A stretch of 64,000 nucleotides of DNA from an uncultured Bacteroidales bacterium. Its GTDB lineage: Bacteria > Bacteroidota > Bacteroidia > Bacteroidales > Bacteroidaceae. The position numbers and the translations under genes are program-made. Shown piece by piece: positions 18,583-26,876 of the stretch. The notes below the pieces were generated by a model. That model was not told the DNA's origin, made no database searches, and saw only the letters and a list, made by a program, of their open reading frames with translations. How positions within the stretch are numbered: the stretch's first letter is position 1; the number at the start of each line of letters is the position of its first letter. The DNA lies in contig CACYZY010000005.1 in the NCBI GenBank assembly GCA_902779085.1, forward strand, positions 62,001 through 126,000, written 5' to 3'.

Positions 18583-19002
18583 CTATTCAAACATTGGTTC
18601 GATAATTATGTTAATACTATGCTTTGAATCTTCATAAACTGTATTATTGTTCTGCAAACATTTGATAACCCCTAACAAATCTTTTCTAAGAATCCTTTTA
18701 ATATACCATTTGTTTATCATCTTCATTGCAGACAATATTTTCACTTTGTCTTTTTCAATCAAATAAGAAAAAGAAAGCATAGAAAGACCGAATTCATTGA
18801 AAATAGACCCATTAACTCTCGCACCATCATTAGCCATAACACAAATACCACTAATATATGCTTTCGGCATATTAATAGTCATCTGATATTCTTTGCTATC
18901 GCCTTCATTCGGTAATAGACTTTGTGCAAATGATTCATTTGAGATTATGCACAAAAAGAATATACTAGTTAATGTCAAACATAGTTTGGTGAATCTGTTC
19001 AT
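18583..19002 (-). CDS. Small exported protein of unknown function in the polyene locus
   Basis: 139 residues with a signal peptide ending SNESFAQ. The mature part is about 112 residues, with beta strands around YQMTINMPKAYISGICVMAND and a basic helix near KWYIKRILRK. I do not recognise a family. APE loci often carry a small outer-membrane protein (ApeN, DUF3261) beside the LolA-like protein, and this occupies that position. It has no lipobox, and the similarity is positional only. Its start lies 38 bases inside the LolA-like gene, an unusually long overlap for the locus. A periplasmic role in product transfer is a guess. Confidence 0.7.
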   Translation of the reverse strand: MNRFTKLCLTLTSIFFLCIISNESFAQSLLPNEGDSKEYQMTINMPKAYISGICVMANDGARVNGSIFNEFGLSMLSFSYLIEKDKVKILSAMKMINKWYIKRILRKDLLGVIKCLQNNNTVYEDSKHSINIIIEPMFE

Positions 19003-19582
19003 TAATTCTAATATTTGTCATTGTAATAATGGTTCTATCTTCATTCTTTTCCAATAATTCAACTGAAGAGATTACTTTATTCTTTTTGTCAAAATGAAGA
19101 ATTATCCTCTCAAACATAGACTTTATATCCTTTCTTTGAGGTAACAATATCGCCACATATTCGTCTTTCTCAACAGTAATTTCTGTTTTAAAATCCTTCT
19201 CATCCGACAATGACTTGCCAACCACACTATTCATCATTATACGGGCAATCTCTCTGAAAAACTTATTCTGATTAACATCAATAACATCACTACGTTCATC
19301 TTTTTTTAAGCTTACTTTCGAACCATTCAAGATGAACGTGTATTTATATGGTGAGGTGTATTCCCATCTAAGCATATTAGTTTGCTGATAAAACATCCTA
19401 CCAGTAGATTTCATTTCATGATTTAGCATCTTTACATGTTTTACCTGAATGAAGTCGCACTGCAAAGACTTCATTTCTGATGCAGATTGATTTATCTCAT
19501 CTTTTATTTGATTCACACTTTGTGGGAATAAAGAGACAGAAGCCCAAAATATGGCTATTAATATAGAAATAATCTTTTTCAT
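18965..19582 (-). CDS. LolA-like periplasmic carrier (ApeL-like)
   Basis: About 205 residues with a signal peptide (MKKIISILIAIFWASVSLFPQ). The mature protein matches the LolA/outer-membrane lipoprotein carrier fold: an N-terminal helix, then CDFIQVKHVKML, GRMFYQQTNMLRWEYTSPY and a C-terminal beta half. Cluster-specific LolA homologues are found in most aryl polyene loci and probably ferry the lipid-linked pigment across the periplasm. A longer reading to 19630 is possible, but the signal peptide begins at the ATG at 19582. That ATG starts one base after the stop of the small membrane protein gene. Confidence 0.87.
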   Translation of the reverse strand: MKKIISILIAIFWASVSLFPQSVNQIKDEINQSASEMKSLQCDFIQVKHVKMLNHEMKSTGRMFYQQTNMLRWEYTSPYKYTFILNGSKVSLKKDERSDVIDVNQNKFFREIARIMMNSVVGKSLSDEKDFKTEITVEKDEYVAILLPQRKDIKSMFERIILHFDKKNKVISSVELLEKNEDRTIITMTNIRINEQIHQTMFDIN

Positions 19583-19583
19583 T

Positions 19584-19937
19584 TTATCTCGCAATAAAAA
19601 AACAGCCTGCCATAATAAAGAACACACCAACCCATTTCACATAAGAGACATCTTCATGAAAGAAAATAATAGCAGCTATCATCCCAAAACAATAGCTCAA
19701 ACTTATCATCGGATATGCCACGCTAAGTGGGAAAATTTTAATCATATAAATCCAAAGGACAGAAGCTAATGCAAAACACAAACCGCAAATCGCAAACTGC
19801 CAATTAGTCAGAAACTGATACATAAACGACTTCGTCAATTCAAACGAAGGCATTTTAGCTAACGCAAACTTCAGGAAAACCTGACCTGCAGTTAGCAACA
19901 AACTCTGTATTATAGCATAACTAATTATTCTCCACAT
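19584..19937 (-). CDS. Small four-helix DMT/EamA-type membrane protein
   Basis: A 117-residue integral membrane protein with four predicted helices: residues about 3-25, 45-68, 72-92 and 97-116. It resembles single-domain drug/metabolite transporters and ArnE/ArnF-like flippase subunits, which act as dimers. In this locus it may help flip a lipid-linked intermediate, or work with the glycosyltransferase-acyltransferase and exporter. Evidence is topology and location only. Its start overlaps the end of the ketosynthase gene by 13 bases, so it is probably translationally coupled. Confidence 0.78.
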   Translation of the reverse strand: MWRIISYAIIQSLLLTAGQVFLKFALAKMPSFELTKSFMYQFLTNWQFAICGLCFALASVLWIYMIKIFPLSVAYPMISLSYCFGMIAAIIFFHEDVSYVKWVGVFFIMAGCFFIAR

Positions 19938-21685
19938 GTTACTACCATTGATATTGAATGTAAGGGACTACATGCTTCCTTTCCCTTCTTCTTCATTAGA
20001 CTTTGATAAAAAGGTGTGGCTTCATCATGAAATCCCACTAAAATATATTTATAACCTTTTCCTAATAACATTTTAGCATCTAGCAGTGCCCATTCTAGAG
20101 ATTTTTCGCCCTGAGAATATGTGACATTATAACCATGACAATGCGTCTGTATAGCTATATTGCTACTTAATGTATTATGTGTACTTTGCATAAAAAGTGT
20201 AGGCTTTAGCAAAACCTCTCCTTCTTCTTCCATTTGTTCCAGAAGCAGTTCGCTATTCTCCATGCAACCTAGAGATGTAGCAGTAATAATAGCATCAGGC
20301 ATGGTTATACCAGCTTGTTGAAGAGCTTTAAATGATGATAACAATGATGCTCTCATCAGCTTACCCATTCGTCTAACTTCGATGGGACTAATAAAACCTG
20401 TTATCTCTTTCAATGAGTCAACATCATTAATCTCAACTTTAGAGAGAACACGAATATGCTTACAAACAGGCAACTTATGTTGTTGTTTTTGAGGCTTCTT
20501 TCTTGACAGAATAATAGATGAGTCATTCCCACCAAAGCCAAAAGAATTACATAACACATTATCTATTTCTGCATGGTCTATGCCCAAAGATGGTATTATG
20601 CCATCATCCATCGGGTTCTTCCAGCCAAGATTACTTGGGACAAATTGATGTTGTAACGTTAAGATGCAAATAATAGCCTCTATGCTCCCAGAAGCACTAG
20701 TTGTATGACCAGTAAATGACTTTGTACTTGAAACATATGGCATTCCATCACCAAACACTCTTTTTAGCGCAGTACTCTCGCTTCTATCGTTATTGATTGT
20801 ACCAGTCCCATGGGCATTAACATACTGTATTTCTGATGGATTAATACATGCATTGGTTAAAGCCTTTGTCATTGCTAAAAAAGCGCCCTCTCCATTTTCC
20901 GAAGAAGCAGTTTGGTGATAAGCATCGCAAGCATTACCATAACCTGTTACATAGGCATGAACTGTTGCATTACGACTAATGGCTACATCCTCTCGTTCCA
21001 ACACCACGTATGCAGCGCCCTCTCCTAGATTCAACCCGGCTCTATTCTCATCAAATGGACGACATACTTCTTTGTCAAGTATCATTAAAGAGTTAAAGCC
21101 ATTCAAATGAAATCTGGTTAATGCTTCCGAGCCACCAGCAACTACAACATCAGCCATATCAGCTTCTATTAATCGAGTACCCAAAATGATGGAATTGGCT
21201 GCAGAAGAACATGCTGTTGAAATAGTTGTATAATCATCAAATAAGTTAAAGTAATCTGCTATGATACGGGTTGAACTACCACAATCATGGTCATCTAAGC
21301 ATTTAAGATAGTCTTCAGACTCTTTGAAAGTAGAATAGTGTTTTTCTGTAACATCCATGCCACCAACTGTGGTTCCCGATACGAACAAAATGCGTAAACC
21401 TGCTTTCTTAAACAGATTTGCATCTTCTAAAGCTTGTTTAACTGACAAAATGCCCATCAGTGCAGTCCTGCTTATCTCTTCAGAAGGATCAAGGTTTAAC
21501 CTCAGTTTCATTTCTTCATTTGATAATTTGACTTCACCAACAGGTAGCTCTGTATGAATAGAATTAAGATGATTCATTATTCCTATACCCGTTTTGTTTT
21601 CGAGTAAAGAATGTAAAACTTCATCTTTCCCTATTCCAATAGCAGATACTATTCCTTCGCCAGTTATAACAACGCTATTAATCAT
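19925..21685 (-). CDS. Ketosynthase fused to a second ketosynthase-like domain
   Basis: A 586-residue protein. Residues 1-400 are a complete beta-ketoacyl-ACP synthase with Cys159 (TACSSAANS), His292 (VNAHGTGT) and His327 (SFTGHTTSASG). The domain ends at NSFGFGGNDSS. Residues about 405-586 form an extra domain (RRMGKLMRASLLSSFKAL, then ITATSLGCMENSELL and STHNTLSSNIA) that resembles the short Ketoacyl-synt_2 domain found as a separate gene in other polyene clusters. It probably elongates the polyene with malonyl-ACP. It is followed by an ACP-ketosynthase pair upstream, and the partner is likely the ketosynthase at 21959-23665. Confidence 0.88.
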   Translation of the reverse strand: MINSVVITGEGIVSAIGIGKDEVLHSLLENKTGIGIMNHLNSIHTELPVGEVKLSNEEMKLRLNLDPSEEISRTALMGILSVKQALEDANLFKKAGLRILFVSGTTVGGMDVTEKHYSTFKESEDYLKCLDDHDCGSSTRIIADYFNLFDDYTTISTACSSAANSIILGTRLIEADMADVVVAGGSEALTRFHLNGFNSLMILDKEVCRPFDENRAGLNLGEGAAYVVLEREDVAISRNATVHAYVTGYGNACDAYHQTASSENGEGAFLAMTKALTNACINPSEIQYVNAHGTGTINNDRSESTALKRVFGDGMPYVSSTKSFTGHTTSASGSIEAIICILTLQHQFVPSNLGWKNPMDDGIIPSLGIDHAEIDNVLCNSFGFGGNDSSIILSRKKPQKQQHKLPVCKHIRVLSKVEINDVDSLKEITGFISPIEVRRMGKLMRASLLSSFKALQQAGITMPDAIITATSLGCMENSELLLEQMEEEGEVLLKPTLFMQSTHNTLSSNIAIQTHCHGYNVTYSQGEKSLEWALLDAKMLLGKGYKYILVGFHDEATPFYQSLMKKKGKEACSPLHSISMVVTCGE

Positions 21686-21692
21686 ACAAACA

Positions 21693-21953
21693 TTACTTTT
21701 TCCTGTTTGCTGCTACAAACTTTGCAATTGATGAAACGCTTGTGAATATAGTTTTACCCTCTGAAGCATCAGATAACCTAATGCCATATTTTTTTTCTAG
21801 CAACACTATCAACTCTAGAGCGTCAATAGAATCAAGGCCAAGTCCCTCTCCAAAAAGAGGTGCCTCTGAATCAATCTCTTCAGGTTTCATTTCTTCAAGG
21901 TTCAACACCTCTATAATTTCTTTTTTAAGTTCTAACACTAATTCTTCCATCAT
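21693..21953 (-). CDS. Acyl carrier protein 2
   Basis: A type II ACP of 86 residues. The phosphopantetheine attachment site is GLGLDSIDALEL (the serine is residue 42 from the ATG at 21953). The surrounding sequence, EGLGLDSIDALELIVLLEKKYG, is split here for brevity: EGLGLDSIDAL, then ELIVLLEKKYG. It is strongly acidic, as usual for ACPs. It sits between two ketosynthase genes with 2-7 base gaps and is probably the chain-elongation carrier. A TTG three bases upstream could also serve as start. Confidence 0.88.
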   Translation of the reverse strand: MMEELVLELKKEIIEVLNLEEMKPEEIDSEAPLFGEGLGLDSIDALELIVLLEKKYGIRLSDASEGKTIFTSVSSIAKFVAANRKK

Positions 21954-21958
21954 CAAAA

Positions 21959-23665
21959 TTATCTTAATTCAACAGTATATATATTTGCCTCAAAATTATC
22001 ATCGTTTTCATAATCAAGCCATCCAGTAATCATACTATCAGTAATACCATCCAAGAAAGATGCTTTTTGAACTTTCTCCATCAAGCCCTCATCTTTATAA
22101 CTTAACATATAGAATGAAGTTTCACCTGCATACATATTTCTAATTGCTATTTCTCCTGTTACAATGTTAGGTAATGTATAAACGAACAATGAAGGACTCG
22201 GAAAATATTCATCTGGATTTTGAATCGTCTTAAAATATTCTTTATCGGTATGAATAGAAGATGAATGATTAAAAAGAATAATTGCCCTGTTATCATTAGG
22301 AACAAATCTCTCTAAGCCTTCAGCTTCTATTAACAATTCAGTTGAAATAAAGCCCAATCTACTAAGCATATCCATTTTGTAAAACTTTGGATATTCTTTA
22401 ACAAAGGACCTATAAAGTTCTGTTAGCATCTCTTTTCCTGCACAATAATGAGCGAGAGAAGTACCATCTACTTCTATCCTCTCTGGTGTAATCAAGACGT
22501 GATGTGTCTTAAGCATAGATATTGTCTCTCTAACATCAGTAATATTTTGTAAAGATTTAGACAACAACAATGACGCATTACACCCACCAAAACCAGAAAT
22601 CATCTTTATAAAGGTGTCTTTATCTGTATGTGTTGATTCTGCAGATATACTAATATGTCCAGAAACACCTATTTCTTCAAAGCCTTTAGTTCCTAAAGTC
22701 ATTTGATCATCTAAAGACCTCGCCGTCAAAACAGTCTCCAATACACCTGCTGCTCCTAAAGTATGACCAAAATAGCCCTTTAGTGAATTAACAGGTATGG
22801 ATGAAAGTCCTGCTCGCTCAATAGCAACAGATTCCATTTGATCATTAAACATGGTAGCTGTTCCGTGAGCATTTATCAATGCCAACTCATTTATATCTAC
22901 ATCTTTTAGCACAGTTTTGATGGCTTTATATGCACCTTCCCCATTCTTGGATGGTGAACTTATATGAAAAGCATCATTTCGGATAGCGCCAGTCTCAATA
23001 TGCCATTTATTATGACTGATCTCATGATGATCAGAGGAAAGAATAAGAGTAGAGGCTGCTTCACCAAGATTTAGTCCTAATCTTTCAATATCAAAAGGTT
23101 TGCAATTATATTCTGCTAATGCCTTTAACGATTGGAATCCAGAAACAACAAATGGATTTAAAACATCAGCACCACTCACAATTGCGTATTTGTAATAATT
23201 AAGTTCCAGTAAACGTGCAGCTAAGATAATGGCAGATGCACCAGATATACATGCATTACATGCGACAATAGGCTCAGTTTTTAAACCTATTTCTCTACAG
23301 ATTCGTTTCGCACAATCACTGGGATAGATAGCCGTTCTTTCATGACAATTTTCATTCAAACCTTCAATGTTAGCCTTTGTTGTACTGAGTATCAATACAG
23401 CATTGTCTTTCGTTAAGTCTATTTGCACATCACTCAATGCACTTTCTATGGATTTGACAACAATAGACTCAAATCGCGACAATCCCTCTGTCTTTAAAAG
23501 AGTATTTTGGTCATCGTTAAACAAAGATACAGAAAAAGGTTCTGGGATGTTCCAAAGACTTGAGTAATGCATAATAGCAGAATGACCAGATTTAACGTTC
23601 TGATAATTCTGGTCTGTAGTCTCTCCCAAAGGAGACAAGATATTATCTGCTATTATATAAACCAT
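21959..23665 (-). CDS. Ketosynthase with C-terminal ketosynthase-like extension
   Basis: About 568 residues from the ATG at 23665 (a TTG lies nine bases upstream). The N-terminal 390 residues are a ketosynthase. Cys139 (ACNACISGAS), His267 (INAHGTAT) and His301 (YFGHTLGAAG) are all retained, so it is not a classical chain-length factor, where the cysteine is replaced. The C-terminal 180 residues, with KFYKMDMLSRLGF and SPSLFVYTLPNIVTGE, look like a degenerate short ketosynthase domain similar to that fused to the neighbouring ketosynthase. By position it may form an ApeO/ApeC-type heterodimer with that protein. Confidence 0.85.
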   Translation of the reverse strand: MVYIIADNILSPLGETTDQNYQNVKSGHSAIMHYSSLWNIPEPFSVSLFNDDQNTLLKTEGLSRFESIVVKSIESALSDVQIDLTKDNAVLILSTTKANIEGLNENCHERTAIYPSDCAKRICREIGLKTEPIVACNACISGASAIILAARLLELNYYKYAIVSGADVLNPFVVSGFQSLKALAEYNCKPFDIERLGLNLGEAASTLILSSDHHEISHNKWHIETGAIRNDAFHISSPSKNGEGAYKAIKTVLKDVDINELALINAHGTATMFNDQMESVAIERAGLSSIPVNSLKGYFGHTLGAAGVLETVLTARSLDDQMTLGTKGFEEIGVSGHISISAESTHTDKDTFIKMISGFGGCNASLLLSKSLQNITDVRETISMLKTHHVLITPERIEVDGTSLAHYCAGKEMLTELYRSFVKEYPKFYKMDMLSRLGFISTELLIEAEGLERFVPNDNRAIILFNHSSSIHTDKEYFKTIQNPDEYFPSPSLFVYTLPNIVTGEIAIRNMYAGETSFYMLSYKDEGLMEKVQKASFLDGITDSMITGWLDYENDDNFEANIYTVELR

Positions 23666-23678
23666 AATTTTCAAAGAC

Positions 23679-24095
23679 TTACATTACGTCCCATTTCTCT
23701 TTCCAATGAGCATAAAACTCGGGATTATCCCACACCAACTGATAGTCTTTATCCATAAAAACCTGCACTGATTGACCTGTAGCGATTAAGCTATCATCAT
23801 CTTGGTCATGTATTTCGTATTCAAAGACAATTTTGGCAGCTTCCGTTGGAATATAAACAATATCAATCCTGGGGTTCATTCCATATTTCAAAGGCTTTTT
23901 ATAATGAAAAGAAAGCTCCACAAGAGGAGCAAAATACCCATTCCCATATATCGTCATATACTCAAGGCCATACTTTTTCCCAAATTCTTCCCTCGCATCC
24001 TCAAAATAAAGAGGGTATGAACCATGCCAAACAACGCTCATGGAATCAACTTCACTAAAACGGATATTGATTGCTTTTGATGCTTTTAGTATCAT
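23679..24095 (-). CDS. 4HBT-type hotdog thioesterase (ApeK-like)
   Basis: 138 residues with the 4-hydroxybenzoyl-CoA/YbgC thioesterase signature: FSEVDSMSVVWHGSYP followed by LYFEDAREEF. The Asp and His at the expected catalytic positions are present. In APE loci such a protein probably releases or edits acyl-ACP products. The substrate is not determinable. The gene lies four to six bases from its neighbours. Confidence 0.87.
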   Translation of the reverse strand: MILKASKAINIRFSEVDSMSVVWHGSYPLYFEDAREEFGKKYGLEYMTIYGNGYFAPLVELSFHYKKPLKYGMNPRIDIVYIPTEAAKIVFEYEIHDQDDDSLIATGQSVQVFMDKDYQLVWDNPEFYAHWKEKWDVM

Positions 24096-24101
24096 TTTTT
24101 A

Positions 24102-24569
24102 TTAACCCTCCTTAATCGCGATTTTCATATTTGTTTCTACAAGTATATTCTCTCCACACGTAATCTCAGCTTTCGCTAAAATCATGCCAAAAATTTCTTC
24201 CTGAACATCAACTACAGTCGTTATAACATCACCAACCTTTGGAATTGAATGAATCTTTAAATCCTTAATTGCACCAATAAACCCTATCTGAATACCTTTC
24301 TTGAGAATGTATTTATTGACAAATCCTATTCTGGCAGCACATGTCTGAGCTATATTTTCTATAAGTCCAGAAGCAGAGAACGTGCCATTTTCAACAAAAA
24401 TATTGTTTTCTTGAATCTTTGTTTCAGTTACGGTTCGAATCATATCAAAATGAGTCAAACAACCTATCATCACGAAAGGTTCCTGTTGCGGCAAGAGTTC
24501 ATGGATATCAATACTCCTCAAAAAAACCTCAGAAAAATGTTCAGTTCCTTTCATAATTCCAGAAATCAT
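24102..24569 (-). CDS. Hotdog dehydratase-like subunit (ApeP-like)
   Basis: 155 residues (150 if the second ATG at 24554 is used). The N-terminal motif HELLPQQEPFVMI is FabZ-like. The active-site region reads NGTFSASGLIENIAQTCAAR. The glutamate of the FabZ helix is kept (IENIAQ), but the histidine of the HFPG motif is missing. This is the reverse of the other dehydratase in the locus, suggesting that a heterodimer makes one composite site or one active subunit. The start overlaps the acyltransferase stop by 29 bases (14 with the second ATG). Confidence 0.82.
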   Translation of the reverse strand: MISGIMKGTEHFSEVFLRSIDIHELLPQQEPFVMIGCLTHFDMIRTVTETKIQENNIFVENGTFSASGLIENIAQTCAARIGFVNKYILKKGIQIGFIGAIKDLKIHSIPKVGDVITTVVDVQEEIFGMILAKAEITCGENILVETNMKIAIKEG

Positions 24570-25431
24570 AGAAATTAAACCATTGACAAGGGTATTGCTT
24601 CACCATTTTTTCCAATTCAGAAACATAACTCTGACACAAATCTCTCATCTGCTCTTTTCTTGGTTTGCTCTTATCATAACTCAGTTTCGAGACATATATC
24701 TTATATTTCAACGTTGACTCTTTCATTACATTCACAGCAATGGCATCTACTTCTTTTAGTGTCGCAACACTAAATGGTCCCAATGGGAAGCGAGCTGGTT
24801 TGTTCAAGAAATTTATCTCTATATATTTCTGGGAGCCCCAGAAACGATCAGCTGGCATGCTTACAATTTCGCCATCAGAAAGAGCCTTGTCTATTTCAAA
24901 CAAATGCTCCATATCACCTTTTGCGAAAATCATTTTGATATTAGTTTCAGTAAACATTTTATCTCTATTATCCATGACAGACTGTTTCTCTCCCCCAAAG
25001 ACTAAAGCATTAAAAGGTTTGTCTTTTGCAACCAACGTATAACCCGCTATCTCATAATTGCCTATGTGCGAACTAAGCTGGACAAATCCCTTCTCCTTAA
25101 TTGCTAAAGACTGGAATATGTCATAACCATCTACCTCTACCTTGAACTCTTTCCCAGCATACATAGCAAATTTGTCAATGACTGTTTCACTAAAAATGCA
25201 ATGATTTACGTATGTCATCCAAGCAGACTTGATGGTAGAGTAACCTATTCGTTCTTTAAAGTATTGATAAATTATTTTTCTGCTAGGGTTAAGCAATAGG
25301 CACACGGGGACAACGAAAATTGATGAAAAAGCATAAATAAATCTCACATCAACATACTTCAAGGCACGGATTAGCCATCGATGCATCCATCCGTTACCAT
25401 AAGTTGTCCCAGTCCATTTTCTTTCACCCAT
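24541..25431 (-). CDS. LpxL/HtrB-like lysophospholipid acyltransferase
   Basis: A 296-residue acyltransferase of the lipid A late-acyltransferase family. The catalytic motif is SSHIGNYE (His-X4-Glu). A basic and aromatic N-terminus and one hydrophobic helix near residues 33-50 suggest inner-membrane association. Other family blocks are MPADRFWGSQKYIEI and ARFPLGPFSVA. In APE clusters a protein of this type (ApeD-like) is thought to help anchor the polyene to a lipid. The donor is probably an acyl-ACP, given the ACP gene eight bases upstream. Confidence 0.85.
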   Translation of the reverse strand: MGERKWTGTTYGNGWMHRWLIRALKYVDVRFIYAFSSIFVVPVCLLLNPSRKIIYQYFKERIGYSTIKSAWMTYVNHCIFSETVIDKFAMYAGKEFKVEVDGYDIFQSLAIKEKGFVQLSSHIGNYEIAGYTLVAKDKPFNALVFGGEKQSVMDNRDKMFTETNIKMIFAKGDMEHLFEIDKALSDGEIVSMPADRFWGSQKYIEINFLNKPARFPLGPFSVATLKEVDAIAVNVMKESTLKYKIYVSKLSYDKSKPRKEQMRDLCQSYVSELEKMVKQYPCQWFNFYDFWNYERN

Positions 25432-25439
25432 GCAAAAAA

Positions 25440-25682
25440 TTAGTTTACTTTTTTCTCAATATAATCGCAGAATTGATTGAGCGTCTTAACGTCTACCATT
25501 TCTTCAGGTTTGATCTTAAAACCAAACTTTTTCTCTACAATCACTACAATATCAACAAAATCTAAACTATCGATACCCATATCATCCTTAAGCATCGCAT
25601 CCCCTTTGATTTTGTCTTCATCAATTTCTAAATCATCTATTAAAAACTCTCTAACTTTTTCTTCAATTTCATTTCTTGTCAT
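25440..25682 (-). CDS. Acyl carrier protein 3
   Basis: An 80-residue ACP, close to housekeeping length. The attachment site is DDMGIDSLDFVDIV (Ser39), followed by VEKKFGFKIKPEEM. The sequence is acidic and complete. It lies between the methyltransferase and the LpxL-like acyltransferase genes with eight-base gaps on both sides. A role as acyl donor to the acyltransferase or as a main elongation ACP is possible. Confidence 0.9.
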   Translation of the reverse strand: MTRNEIEEKVREFLIDDLEIDEDKIKGDAMLKDDMGIDSLDFVDIVVIVEKKFGFKIKPEEMVDVKTLNQFCDYIEKKVN

Positions 25683-25690
25683 AACCTGTT

Positions 25691-26794
25691 TTATTTAATT
25701 TTACATACAATTATCGAATGACCTTGACCTAAATGATCATGAATTTGCTCTATTTCAAGTCCTGCCTCACTTATACACAGTTCCATATCTTCCGTATTAT
25801 ACATCTTGGAATTACCATTTGCAATAGCTGTGAAATATAAGCTTGTCATTGTCAAGCAAAACGCTGCTGGTTCATATTTCTGTCTATCCCATAACGTTTC
25901 CATAATGTAAATACGGCTTTCATCACTCATAATTTCTCTTGCTCGTTTTAGGATGCCAACGATTTCATCCATACTAAAACAATCGAGAAATTGACTCATC
26001 CAAATAGCATCAATATTGCCTTTAGCTTTAGGAAACTTGGATTTCTGGTCAAGCAGATCAATGCCGACACCTGCAATTCGTTCTGCGCCTGCTTTTCCTT
26101 TTATATTCGCATACATCATCTCAATTTGTTGTGGCAAATCAAGAATGGTAACTCGAACATCATTGTCAAAACCCACACACCGCAAAGCCCATTTACCTGT
26201 ATTGCCGCCAACATCATAAAGATGCTTTACATGATGCTGATTGAAGATAATATCTAAAGCTTCAGGGAAAGATGAGTCACTATAGAAATGGTCAAAAGCA
26301 AACCAACTATCTTGTACATTCTTTGGCAAACTGGATAAGCCTTCATAAACAGTAGGCCAAGACCCAAAGTGCTTTAGACCTTCAGGCTTACCGTTCAACA
26401 AAGATTCTTCAAGATGGAACCATCCTTCATAGTTGACATCATTATTGAAATCAAGATTAACTCTTGTTGCTTTGTCATTTAGCAGGAACCAACCTACTTT
26501 GGACAATATAAATCTATCAGTCTCTGGATTTACCAAAACAACACCAATACAAAGAGATGCTTCTGTCAAGCATTTCACGGCATAATCTGATAAGCCAGTC
26601 TTTTGGGATATCTCTTGTCTTGTCAAGCCTCCTTCTGCATCTCGGATTAATTCGAGAATTCCAAACTTGACCATTAAACGAGATGCCTGAAAAACAACGG
26701 GACCCCATGCAATGAATTCTGCAAGACGTTGAGCCTCACGAGCAGAAAGTTGATCTGTTGTGTACTTTTTCAACAATGACTCAGACAAATGCAT
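25691..26794 (-). CDS. SAM-dependent methyltransferase of the O-methyltransferase fold (ApeB-like)
   Basis: 367 residues with an N-terminal helical dimerisation domain (winged-helix block LTRQEISQKTGLSDYAV) and a C-terminal Rossmann domain. SAM motif I is YDVGGNTGKWALR (about residues 193-205), and the acidic motif II is TILDLPQQ. In plant and bacterial O-methyltransferases of this fold a catalytic histidine lies in a LHDW-type motif. Here the position reads MSQFLDCFSMDE and has no histidine. It may methylate the aryl head group (ring C-methylation is known in some APEs) or have lost ordinary O-methylation chemistry. An 82-base gap precedes it. Confidence 0.85.
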   Translation of the reverse strand: MHLSESLLKKYTTDQLSAREAQRLAEFIAWGPVVFQASRLMVKFGILELIRDAEGGLTRQEISQKTGLSDYAVKCLTEASLCIGVVLVNPETDRFILSKVGWFLLNDKATRVNLDFNNDVNYEGWFHLEESLLNGKPEGLKHFGSWPTVYEGLSSLPKNVQDSWFAFDHFYSDSSFPEALDIIFNQHHVKHLYDVGGNTGKWALRCVGFDNDVRVTILDLPQQIEMMYANIKGKAGAERIAGVGIDLLDQKSKFPKAKGNIDAIWMSQFLDCFSMDEIVGILKRAREIMSDESRIYIMETLWDRQKYEPAAFCLTMTSLYFTAIANGNSKMYNTEDMELCISEAGLEIEQIHDHLGQGHSIIVCKIK

Positions 26795-26876
26795 CTTCTA
26801 AAATACTTTTATTGCTCTTTATAAAATTATACCTACAATACCTTGCAGGCTCTTCATAACCATCTAAAAGAGTCAA

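Noticed and set aside
21959-23665. Classical chain-length factor
   Set aside because: The active-site cysteine and both histidines are present, unlike chain-length factors.
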